Shown one piece after another: positions 37,406-46,107 of a DNA stretch of 64,000 nt; the first letter of the stretch is position 1, and each line of letters opens with the position of its first letter. Made by a program: the position numbers and the translations under genes. The notes under the pieces were generated by a model. That model was given only the letters and a program-made list of their open reading frames with translations, made no database searches and was not told where the DNA came from. The stretch covers positions 714,330-778,329 of the forward strand of contig SACZ01000003.1 of NCBI GenBank assembly GCA_023369685.1, in the 5' to 3' direction. Source of the DNA: Prolixibacteraceae bacterium JC049 (GTDB taxonomy: Bacteria > Bacteroidota > Bacteroidia > Bacteroidales > Prolixibacteraceae).

Positions 37406-39724
37406 ATGAAGAAATTAAACACGATAATTGTGTTGCTAATTTCTGTGTTGTTGTATGCATGTGAACAAAAGACAATCACAGAAAAGGAGATAAACATAAT
37501 TCCTAAACCAGCATCTGTGCAAACAGGAACTGGCTTTTTCAAACTGGATAAGAAAACGTCTATCTATTTGGGGGAATTTGCTGTTTTAGAAAAGCAGTTT
37601 TTGCAAGAGATAGATGGAGAAACTGGTTTACGGTTAAGTGTGTCGGAAAAAGCGACCAGCGGTATTCAACTACACAAAATAGATGGTCTAGCCCAAGAGG
37701 AGTACCAACTTAAGGTTCATAAGAATGCCGTTGAAATTAAAGCTACTTCATCAGCGGGTGCTTATTATGCGTTGCAGACCTTAAAGCAATTAATAGATAA
37801 AAAGAATAAGAACGGTGGTTCTTTCTTGATTCCATCGGTTGAAATTTCAGATAAACCAGCTTTTGCCTGGCGAGGGTACATGTTGGATGTATCGCGTCAC
37901 TTTTTCGGTATTGATGATATCAAAAAGGTGCTGGATTTTATGGCAGAATTAAAACTTAATCGGTTTCATTGGCACTTGACCGATGATCAGGGATGGCGAA
38001 TTGAAATTAAAAAATACCCTAAACTCACAGAGATCGGAGCGTGGCGTGTCGATTACAATGTAACCGACGAGAATATTAGCAACTGGTGGGGACGCCCAGT
38101 TCAGAAGCCCAATGAAAAAGCTACCTATGGGGGCTTTTACACACAAGAACAAATTAAAGAGATAGTGGCTTATGCCAAAGAGCGTCACATCGAAATTTTA
38201 CCAGAAGTGGATGTGCCCGGACATTCGCAAGAGATTCTAGCTGCTTACCCCGAAGTTTCTTGTGAGCCACATCGGAAGTTTTATGTGGCTACCGGAGGTG
38301 TTTACAAAGATAATGCGCTTTGTCCATCTAATCCTGATACTTACAAGTTTTTAACGGATGTCTTGGGTGAAGTTATGGATCTGTTCCCTCTGAATTACAT
38401 TCACATTGGTGGAGATGAATGCAACAAAAGTGGTTGGCACAACCATAAGCAATGTCAGCAATTCATCAGAAAGAAAGGGCTGAAAAACGAACATGAACTG
38501 CAAAGTTACTTCATTAAAGAGGTGGAGAAGATTGTGAATGCCAAGGGGAAAAACATGATTGGTTGGAACGAAATTCTGGAAGGCGGTTTAGCTCCTAATG
38601 CAACAGTAATGTCGTGGCAAGGAGAAAAAGGGGGAATCTTAGCTGCTAAAGCTGGGCACGATGTGATAATGACTCCAATGGAATATGTGTATCTGGATTT
38701 AAAACAGGGTCAATCCGGTTCAGAACCCAATCTGGGCTATTCCGAGGCATTACTATCTGCTTGTTACAATTACTCGGTTATTCCGAAAGATTTCACAGAA
38801 GAGCAGGCATCAAAAATCTTAGGATTGCAAGGAAATTTGTGGACAGAGTCAATCTCGGACTGGGACAAACTTACCTACATGACCTTCCCTCGATTATTTG
38901 CAGTAGCCGAAAATGGTTGGACTGCTGAAAGTGAGCAGGATTTCGATAATTTTATTGAGCGTCTTCGGGTACAGCTGAAAAAGTTAGATGCCAAAGGTGT
39001 TCGTTATGCCAAGAGTGTGTTTAACCCGTGGATTCACCATAAAGGGAATAGAAAATCCATTGAAATTACTTTGGCCTCAGAATTAACCGCTCCAGAAATC
39101 AGGTATACACTCAATGGAAACGAACCAACTAAGGACAGTCCGCTTTATACAAAACCATTTACAATAACAGAGACGAAAACCATAAGAGCTGCCATATTCA
39201 AAAATGGGATACGTTTGGGAGATGTAGTAGAGGCTTCCTATACCATTCATAAAGCGGCAGGAGCAAAAGTAGTTTATAACCATCGGTATACTCCAAAAGA
39301 TGCAGCTCAAAAAGAGTTGGCGCTTACCGATTTAAATTATGGACAACTGTTAGCGCCTGACGATAAAAACTGGCAAGGCTTTTCGGACGATTTCGATGTT
39401 ACTATCCAACTGGCACAGCCAACAGATATTCAGAAGGTTCAATTGACCTCACTCCGAAAAACTATTGGAGGAACTTATCCTGTAAAAAGAGTAGAAGTTT
39501 ATGGTGCAGGAAAAGATGGGAAATTCTCCAAAATCGGAGATTCTGGATTTCAGGATGAATGTCTGATACAAGGTCGAAATAAAATTGTGACAACAGTAGA
39601 ATGTCCGGCAAAAGCCATCTCAAAAATCAGAGTAAAGGCTGAATTGTTGAATCCCATTCCAAAGGGACATCATAAAGCAGGCAGTAAGTCGCATTTAATG
39701 GTTGATGAAATTGTAGTACTATAA
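37406..39724 (+). CDS. GH20 beta-N-acetylhexosaminidase, lipoprotein
   Basis: A 772-residue lipoprotein (LLYACEQK). It has a GH20b N-terminal domain (INIIPKPASVQTGTGFFKLD) and a TIM-barrel starting WRGYMLDVSRHFFG and FHWHLTDDQGWRIEIK, with the catalytic pair D337-E338 in YIHIGGDECNKSGWH (substrate-assisted mechanism). A chitobiase-type C-terminal domain (EIRYTLNGNEPTKDSPLYTK) is followed by an F5/8-type carbohydrate-binding region at the end. It removes terminal GlcNAc or GalNAc. It begins an operon of closely spaced genes (12 bp to GH95), so HexNAc and fucose occur in the same target glycan. Confidence 0.96.
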   Translation: MKKLNTIIVLLISVLLYACEQKTITEKEINIIPKPASVQTGTGFFKLDKKTSIYLGEFAVLEKQFLQEIDGETGLRLSVSEKATSGIQLHKIDGLAQEEYQLKVHKNAVEIKATSSAGAYYALQTLKQLIDKKNKNGGSFLIPSVEISDKPAFAWRGYMLDVSRHFFGIDDIKKVLDFMAELKLNRFHWHLTDDQGWRIEIKKYPKLTEIGAWRVDYNVTDENISNWWGRPVQKPNEKATYGGFYTQEQIKEIVAYAKERHIEILPEVDVPGHSQEILAAYPEVSCEPHRKFYVATGGVYKDNALCPSNPDTYKFLTDVLGEVMDLFPLNYIHIGGDECNKSGWHNHKQCQQFIRKKGLKNEHELQSYFIKEVEKIVNAKGKNMIGWNEILEGGLAPNATVMSWQGEKGGILAAKAGHDVIMTPMEYVYLDLKQGQSGSEPNLGYSEALLSACYNYSVIPKDFTEEQASKILGLQGNLWTESISDWDKLTYMTFPRLFAVAENGWTAESEQDFDNFIERLRVQLKKLDAKGVRYAKSVFNPWIHHKGNRKSIEITLASELTAPEIRYTLNGNEPTKDSPLYTKPFTITETKTIRAAIFKNGIRLGDVVEASYTIHKAAGAKVVYNHRYTPKDAAQKELALTDLNYGQLLAPDDKNWQGFSDDFDVTIQLAQPTDIQKVQLTSLRKTIGGTYPVKRVEVYGAGKDGKFSKIGDSGFQDECLIQGRNKIVTTVECPAKAISKIRVKAELLNPIPKGHHKAGSKSHLMVDEIVVL

Positions 39725-39735
39725 AAATATTGGTG

Positions 39736-42123
39736 ATGAGAAAGATACAGATATCTATTATTGGTTTATTGTTAATTGTTTTTGTTGCCAGAACCTGGGC
39801 GCAAAATTACAATGCAACACTTTGGTATAAATACCCCGCAAAAGATTGGAGAACACAGGCTCTACACATTGGAAATGGCTATATGGGAGCTTCTTTCTAT
39901 GGTGGCGTAAAAGAAGAGCGTTTTGATATTACCGAAGAAACTATGTGGTTTGGAGGTCCCGGGCAAAATTCAGACTACAATTATGGTATTAAAAAGGGAG
40001 AAAAGCACCTTACAGAGATTCGTAAGGCCATTGTTGATGGCAATATCGAGCATGCAGATAAATTGGTGCAGAAGCATTTTACAGGAGATTATGCCGATTT
40101 TGGAGCGCTTACTTCTATAGAGCATCTTTATTTCGCTTTTGAAAATCATGAAGGAGAAGCAAAAAACTACAGACGTGCCCTTGATGTGTCGCAGTCAGTT
40201 GCCACAGTTAGCTATGAAATGAATGGGACAAACTACAAACGTGAGTACTTTGCCAGTTATCCTGCTCGTGTAATGGCTATTCGTTACGAAAGTTCTGTCT
40301 CTGGAAAATTGGGATTTAGTATTCGCCGTAATTTCACGCAAAAAGAGAATAAGGTAACCATTAAAGGAGACGAAATAAGGGTAGAAGGATTGATCGATGG
40401 AAACAATCGTAAGTATGAAGTAAAAATAAAGGTGTTGCATGATGGAGGTACCATTACCAATGAAAAAGGGAATTTAAAACTGTCAGGTGCAACTACAGCA
40501 ACGGTACTCTATACTACAGCTACCGAATACCAGCCTATTGCGCCACTTTATAATGGAGCCAATCCGCATAAAATCACTTCGAAATTGATTAAAGTAGCGG
40601 CTAAAAAAGGCTACGAAAAATTGAAAAAAGAGCATATCGCTGATTACACTAGTTTGTATAACAGAACAGCTTTGCAGATGGATGGAGATCCTACTTTGGA
40701 GGCTTTGCCTACCAATGAACGCTACGAAATGCTAAAAACAGGAATGAACGATGATGCAGGACTAAAAGTATTATTGTTCAATCTGGGTAAATATCTGCTG
40801 ATAAGCGCTTCACGTTCAGAAACCCTTCCTTCTGGTTTACAGGGAGTATGGGTGTCTGCTCGAACAGCCGCTTGGGCGGGGAACTATCAAAGTAATATTA
40901 ACTTACAGGAAATGTACTGGACAGCAGGACCTCTCAACCTGCCGGATGTACATAAGTCGTATATCAATTGGATAAAAACGTTAGTAGAGCCAGGTCGTAA
41001 GGTGGCGAAGGCCTACTATGATACAGATGGATGGATCAGTCATACCACAGGAAATATTTGGGGATTCGCTTCTCCAGGATCAGATATGCTTTGGGGAATG
41101 TATCCTTCTGGTTCTGCATGGCATTGTCAACATTTGTGGAGCCAGTACGAGTACACAATGGACAAAGATTATCTGAAAAACGAAGCATATCCGATAATGA
41201 AGGAAGCAGCTAAATTTTGGTTGCAAAATATGGTTAGCTACGAAGGGAAATACATTATTGCTCCTACAATATCAGCAGAACATGGTGTCGATTTTAGAGA
41301 TGGCAAACCTGTAGAATATGCTTTAACCAATGGAGAGGCGAGAGCAGGAAAATGGTTTAATCTTCCAGGGGCATACCAGGATATTCAAATGGTTTATGAT
41401 TTGTATACGAATGTAATATTGGCATCAGAAGCGTTAGGCGAGGATGCGAATTTTCGAGAAAAAGTAAAAGCTACACGCGACCAGCTATTGCCGTTGCGTA
41501 TTGGGAAATATGGACAAATTCAAGAATGGGCATGGGATATGGATAATCCGCGTGATCACCATCGCCATATTGCGCATATGTATGCTCTAATGCCGGGAAG
41601 ACAGATTGATCCTATTAAAACACCAAAGTTGGCTAAAGCGGCAACCAAATCTCTAAATATGCGAGGACACACCCTTTACGGACCTAAGTGGCCACATATG
41701 GGAGGTAATTGGAACAGAACCTGGCGTATTTGGTGTTATACCCGATTGGGAGATGGCGAAAAAGCGGCACGCATTTTTAATGATATGGTTACTCAAGTTG
41801 GCTTCGAGAACCTAATGGCTCATGAAAGCAACAATATGCAAGTGGATGGTTCCATGTCGACACCTGGTTTCATGGCTGAGATGTTGCTGCAATCGCATCA
41901 AGGCGAAATTCATCTGTTGCCAGCTTTACCAACAGAGTGGCCCGCAGGAAAAGTGAAAGGACTTATCGCCAGAGGTGCTTTTAAAGTAGACATTGAGTGG
42001 CGTTATGGGCACCTGGTAAGTTGTACCATCGAGTCGTTAAAAGGCGAAGCGCTTCCTCCTGTTCGTTTGATGGGTGAAATAGTAAATCCTACTGCAGATA
42101 ATCGAATAACTATTAAGAAATAA
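39736..42123 (+). CDS. GH95 alpha-L-fucosidase/galactosidase-type enzyme
   Basis: I chose the ATG at 39736 (795 residues; an in-frame TTG lies two codons earlier), which opens a Sec signal ending in TWAQ. The protein follows GH95 throughout: N-terminal beta-domain (ALHIGNGYMGASFYGGVKEE, EETMWFGGPGQ) and an (alpha/alpha)6 barrel. The catalytic-site residues N387 and N389 (SNINLQEMYW), E515 (PTISAEHG) and D704 (MQVDGSMSTPGF) correspond to N421, N423, E566 and D766 of the Bifidobacterium fucosidase AfcA. The segment QEMYW replaces the usual QMNYW, so specificity may differ (alpha-1,2-fucosidase or alpha-L-galactosidase). It lies between GH20 and GH172 with almost no spacing. Confidence 0.92.
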   Translation: MRKIQISIIGLLLIVFVARTWAQNYNATLWYKYPAKDWRTQALHIGNGYMGASFYGGVKEERFDITEETMWFGGPGQNSDYNYGIKKGEKHLTEIRKAIVDGNIEHADKLVQKHFTGDYADFGALTSIEHLYFAFENHEGEAKNYRRALDVSQSVATVSYEMNGTNYKREYFASYPARVMAIRYESSVSGKLGFSIRRNFTQKENKVTIKGDEIRVEGLIDGNNRKYEVKIKVLHDGGTITNEKGNLKLSGATTATVLYTTATEYQPIAPLYNGANPHKITSKLIKVAAKKGYEKLKKEHIADYTSLYNRTALQMDGDPTLEALPTNERYEMLKTGMNDDAGLKVLLFNLGKYLLISASRSETLPSGLQGVWVSARTAAWAGNYQSNINLQEMYWTAGPLNLPDVHKSYINWIKTLVEPGRKVAKAYYDTDGWISHTTGNIWGFASPGSDMLWGMYPSGSAWHCQHLWSQYEYTMDKDYLKNEAYPIMKEAAKFWLQNMVSYEGKYIIAPTISAEHGVDFRDGKPVEYALTNGEARAGKWFNLPGAYQDIQMVYDLYTNVILASEALGEDANFREKVKATRDQLLPLRIGKYGQIQEWAWDMDNPRDHHRHIAHMYALMPGRQIDPIKTPKLAKAATKSLNMRGHTLYGPKWPHMGGNWNRTWRIWCYTRLGDGEKAARIFNDMVTQVGFENLMAHESNNMQVDGSMSTPGFMAEMLLQSHQGEIHLLPALPTEWPAGKVKGLIARGAFKVDIEWRYGHLVSCTIESLKGEALPPVRLMGEIVNPTADNRITIKK

Positions 42124-42130
42124 ATTGAAT

Positions 42131-43804
42131 ATGCATCGGTATTATTACATAATAGGTTTGGTGTTGGCAACTATAGTGTTGTTGTATGTATATGAACAAG
42201 AGGTAGTTACAGAAAAGAAAATTAGTGTTAATTCTTTGTTGCAAGAGATGGTTTCAAGGGAAACTATTGCCAGATTACCAATGCCAGCTTATAAAAATTT
42301 ACAAGCTTCTAGTTATGACAGAAGAACAGTAAATCGCAACAAAGGCTGGCATGCTAATGGAGATCGATCATATTTTGTAAATGTAGAGCAGAATAAAGAT
42401 GGAAGATACGAACATGTAATGTTGGATGTCAAAGGACCAGGAGCAATTGTAAGATGGTGGTGTGTTACCAGTAAAACTGATTTGCTTGGAGGTACATTAA
42501 GAATATATATTGACAATGTTATAAAACCAACTTTCTCAGGTACACTAAAAGATTTGATAGGAGGTCATTTTTTTGCAAAATCACCATTGTCAATGGCTTT
42601 GGCTAATGAGAGTGAAGAATACAAGCAAGGACGTAATCTCTATCTGCCAATTCCTTTTGCCAAGTCAATAAAAGTAACATACGAAAGAAAAGATGGTAAA
42701 AAGTTAATTGAGGGAGAACAAGCTTGGCCTAATGATGCTGTGTTTTATAATATCAATTACCGACTATATGAAAATACTGTTGAAGTAGAATCGCTCAATC
42801 CTGAACGCTTTCAAGCTGTTAAAGCATTAATTCAATCAACTAATAAAAAATTGTTGAAGGGCACTAAATCCAGGAAACATCAATCAGCAATAGAATCGAT
42901 TGAAGGGAAAATTGCACCTCGGGGAATGAAAGAAATTAAGTTGGAAAAGCCATCAACTAAAGGAGGTGCAATAAATCAAATAATGCTGAAAATTGATGCT
43001 GAAAATGTTCCTCAGGCATTGCGATCGACAGTTTTGGAAATAACATTCGATGGAGAACGAACTGTTTGGGCTCCTGTTGGCGACTTTTTTGGAACAGGTT
43101 ATCAAATACGGGTATTAAATAATTGGTATACTACAGTAGACGAAAACGGTTTGCTAACTTGTCGTTGGATGATGCCATTTGCTGATTGTGCTAGTATTAA
43201 ACTACACAATTTAGGTGATCAGGAAGTAGAGGTGGCTTTGGGCGAAATTTCGCTCATAGAGTGGACGTGGGATAGATATAGTATGCACTTTGGAGCAGCT
43301 TGGAAACAGTATACCAATGTTAGTTCGAAACCAGATCGTGATTTAAATTATGTGAGGCTAGAGGGGGAAGGAGTATATGTTGGTGATGTATTGACATTGT
43401 TTGATACTAGCTCCCAATGGTGGGGAGAAGGAGATGAGAAAATATTTGTTGATAATGAAAAGTTTCCATCTCATTTTGGAACAGGATCAGAAGATTATTA
43501 CGGGTATGCATGGTGCTTAGGTAAAACTTTTTCAACTCCTTTTGTAATGCAACCAGATGGTTCCGGAAATGAAACTATAGGCTATACTGTTAATGGTCGA
43601 TACAGACTTTTAGATGGTATTCCTTTTTGCGAAAAAATTCATTTCGATATGGAACTGCAACATTGGACACAATCAACATTAAATTATGCGCCAACAGTCT
43701 TCTGGTATGCGCGCCCAGGTATAAAATGTAATATAGATCCAGATCCTGAGACTGCTCTACTTCCTGTGGCTTTGACGGAAAATGATATAACAAATCAAGA
43801 ATAA
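42131..43804 (+). CDS. GH172 (former DUF2961) glycoside hydrolase, short form
   Basis: I chose the ATG at 42131, 7 bp after the GH95 stop (557 residues; a TTG at 42125 is also in frame). The N-terminus is a hydrophobic segment (YYYIIGLVLATIVLLYVY) without a lipobox or obvious cleavage site, so it may be membrane-anchored. The core has E433 in WWGEGDEKIFVDNEKFPS and E454 in GTGSEDYYGYAW, keeping the 21-residue spacing. It ends soon after the core and lacks the C-terminal beta-sandwich of the other two copies. It probably hydrolyses an alpha-furanoside (D-Araf or D-Fruf type). Confidence 0.9.
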   Translation: MHRYYYIIGLVLATIVLLYVYEQEVVTEKKISVNSLLQEMVSRETIARLPMPAYKNLQASSYDRRTVNRNKGWHANGDRSYFVNVEQNKDGRYEHVMLDVKGPGAIVRWWCVTSKTDLLGGTLRIYIDNVIKPTFSGTLKDLIGGHFFAKSPLSMALANESEEYKQGRNLYLPIPFAKSIKVTYERKDGKKLIEGEQAWPNDAVFYNINYRLYENTVEVESLNPERFQAVKALIQSTNKKLLKGTKSRKHQSAIESIEGKIAPRGMKEIKLEKPSTKGGAINQIMLKIDAENVPQALRSTVLEITFDGERTVWAPVGDFFGTGYQIRVLNNWYTTVDENGLLTCRWMMPFADCASIKLHNLGDQEVEVALGEISLIEWTWDRYSMHFGAAWKQYTNVSSKPDRDLNYVRLEGEGVYVGDVLTLFDTSSQWWGEGDEKIFVDNEKFPSHFGTGSEDYYGYAWCLGKTFSTPFVMQPDGSGNETIGYTVNGRYRLLDGIPFCEKIHFDMELQHWTQSTLNYAPTVFWYARPGIKCNIDPDPETALLPVALTENDITNQE

Positions 43805-43902
43805 GAATGTGTGTTCTGGATTCAATAAAAATAATTGTTGAATTAGTGGTTAATCTATGAATAAAATGTGTTTCATTTTTTTGATATCGCAAAAATAAAA
43901 CG

Positions 43903-45912
43903 ATGAAAAAGATACTAAACCAATATCTGTTAATATGGGGATTGTTGTTACTTACTGTAGGATGTGGCATTCAACGTGAAAAGCGAGTATCTGTTGAATC
44001 TCTTCTTTCTGAGATGACTAATATGGATGCTTTGGCCAAAACGTTACCTGTCGATTTTAAAACTTTACAGGCAAGTAGCTACTCCAGAGCTTCTAAAGAG
44101 CCGGGAGAAGAAGGTTGGTTCGATAATGCCGATGCCAGTCAGTATGTACGAATTGATACAATAGCTGGAAGAATTGAGCATGTCCTAATGGATGTTGATG
44201 GACCGGGAGCAATTGTTCGTTTTTGGAGCACTTGGCATGCACAGAAGTTTTCAATGGGAAAGCTACGCTTCTATTTCGATTATTCGGAGATTCCTCAGAT
44301 AGAGGGGCGTATTGATTCAATTATATCACGTAATTCTTATGTGGGAAAGGCTCTATCTCAGACCGCTTCAGCCTTTTTAGAAAATGGAGGATGGTTTTCG
44401 GGGCATAATCTCTATTTCCCTTTGCCTTATGCCAAACATTGTAAGGTAACTTACCAGAAAGCAAAAGAAGAAATCAACGATGTGCTTTATTATCAAATCA
44501 ACTATAGGAAGTATTCTCCAGCAACTAAAGTAGCAACCTACCAAAAGGGCGATTGGGAAAATGGGAAATATTCTGCGATACTGGATTCAACCAATAAAGA
44601 ACTATTAAATACACCTTCAATTCAAGGTAAGCTTGATGTTTCTACACTGAGGCATTTGATAAAATCAGGTGAGAGTTTCTCTACTTCAGTAAATGGAGCC
44701 AAAGCCATTAAGAAGCTTCTGATGAAGATAAATGCTGATAATCTGGAACAAGCATTACGATCGACAGTAATATCGATGGAGTTTGATGGAAAACAAACTG
44801 TTTGGGCTCCAGTTGGCGATTTCTTTGGGACAGGATATAAAATCTCGCCCTATCAATCTCGCTATAGTCAGGTGATGCAAAATGGAGAAATGAGCATGTG
44901 GTTTCCAATGCCATTTCAAAAAACGGCAAAAATTACGATTCACAATTATGGTCAACAAGATGTGGAGCTAGTTCGACTAGAAGCTTTGACTAACAGTTGG
45001 GAGTGGGATGATAACAGTCTTTATTTTCATGCCAATTGGCGACTTTATCACGATGTCGCTACCAAACAGAAGAGAGATGTGAATTACATAACCATCAAAG
45101 GAAAAGGGAAATATGTGGGTGATGTGCTAACTCTTTTTAATAATGGACATTATTGGTGGGGAGAGGGTGACGAAAAAATATACGTTGACAACGAGGAATT
45201 TCCATCTCATTTTGGAACGGGAACAGAGGATTATTATGGATATGCCTGGTGTAGTGTTGTCGACTTTTCAGCTCCATTTAATGCACAACCCATTGGTGAT
45301 GGAAACCGAAGCCCGGGGCTTACTGTCAATAGTAGATATAGAGCTTTGGATATCGTTCCTTTCAACGAAGCATTTCGATTTGATATTGAAATATGGCATT
45401 GGCAGGATACTCGAATGGATTATGCTCCAACTACCTTCTGGTACGGCACACTTGATTCGGAAGTTGAACATCATTCAATAAAGACTGATGCGCAGAAACC
45501 GATCAAGTTATCGAATCGATTTGAGGCAGAAAGCTTTGATGTTGATCAGCTAGATGGTGGGGAAGTGATTGTGGAAGCCTTCTTGTCGCACAGTTGGAGT
45601 GCGCAAAATCACCTGCTATGGAAAGCTGGCAAAAAAGGAGATAAGCTGGTTGCAACTTTCTATTCTTCAAAAGAAAGGACGGGTAAACTACAAGCTGTCT
45701 TTACCCAAGGGCCAGGATATGCCAATGCTGATATCTATTTAAATGGTCAACTCCTTTTTGAAAAACTGAACCTCTATGGCAGTAAGCTAGGCTTAAAAGA
45801 GGTTAAGGTCGAAGAGGCTTCTGTGCAAAAAGGGAAAAATGAATTAACCATTGTAATCAATAATGTAAATCAAGGAAGTAAGATTGGCCTTGATTTTATC
45901 GAATTACAATAA
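43903..45912 (+). CDS. GH172 (former DUF2961) glycoside hydrolase, lipoprotein with C-terminal domain
   Basis: A 669-residue lipoprotein (LLLTVGCGIQ). The catalytic residues are E421 in WWGEGDEKIYVDNEEFPSHF and E442 in GTGTEDYYGYAW. Conserved family segments include VLMDVDGPGAIVRFW and APVGDFFGTGYK. A C-terminal domain of about 130 residues (FEAESFDVDQLDGGE to IGLDFIELQ) resembles that of the copy at 35107 and may bind carbohydrate or stabilise oligomers. The three copies differ in anchoring: secreted, membrane-anchored and lipidated. This suggests a division of labour between periplasm and surface. Confidence 0.92.
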   Translation: MKKILNQYLLIWGLLLLTVGCGIQREKRVSVESLLSEMTNMDALAKTLPVDFKTLQASSYSRASKEPGEEGWFDNADASQYVRIDTIAGRIEHVLMDVDGPGAIVRFWSTWHAQKFSMGKLRFYFDYSEIPQIEGRIDSIISRNSYVGKALSQTASAFLENGGWFSGHNLYFPLPYAKHCKVTYQKAKEEINDVLYYQINYRKYSPATKVATYQKGDWENGKYSAILDSTNKELLNTPSIQGKLDVSTLRHLIKSGESFSTSVNGAKAIKKLLMKINADNLEQALRSTVISMEFDGKQTVWAPVGDFFGTGYKISPYQSRYSQVMQNGEMSMWFPMPFQKTAKITIHNYGQQDVELVRLEALTNSWEWDDNSLYFHANWRLYHDVATKQKRDVNYITIKGKGKYVGDVLTLFNNGHYWWGEGDEKIYVDNEEFPSHFGTGTEDYYGYAWCSVVDFSAPFNAQPIGDGNRSPGLTVNSRYRALDIVPFNEAFRFDIEIWHWQDTRMDYAPTTFWYGTLDSEVEHHSIKTDAQKPIKLSNRFEAESFDVDQLDGGEVIVEAFLSHSWSAQNHLLWKAGKKGDKLVATFYSSKERTGKLQAVFTQGPGYANADIYLNGQLLFEKLNLYGSKLGLKEVKVEEASVQKGKNELTIVINNVNQGSKIGLDFIELQ

Positions 45913-45940
45913 GAAGATGGATAGAATAAATCAGAATGAG

Positions 45941-45960
45941 TGATTGATGTTTTTCAATCA
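45941..45960 (+). other. Small hairpin after the third GH172 gene
   Basis: TGATTGA (45941-45947) and TCAATCA (45954-45960) pair over 7 bp with a 6-nt loop. No T-run follows. It may be a 3' end or processing signal. Confidence 0.3.
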
Positions 45961-46055
45961 AAGTACTACAAACCAAATACAAACAGATGAAACGAACATG
46001 AACTTTCAGCATTCTAAATTTCACAAACGAGAATGATTAAAGTTTATGTGAGTTC

Positions 46056-46086
46056 CTGAATGTATTAAAATTTTTAGAACATTCAG
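46056..46086. promoter_or_regulatory. Inverted repeat upstream of the GHL6-like gene
   Basis: CTGAATGT (46056-46063) and ACATTCAG (46079-46086) are perfect 8-bp inverted arms around an A/T-rich centre, 22 bp before the ATG at 46108. In a 195-bp gap, the largest inside the array, this may be an operator or leader hairpin. Confidence 0.35.
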
Positions 46087-46107
46087 AATTCAAAAAATTT
46101 TAAACAG

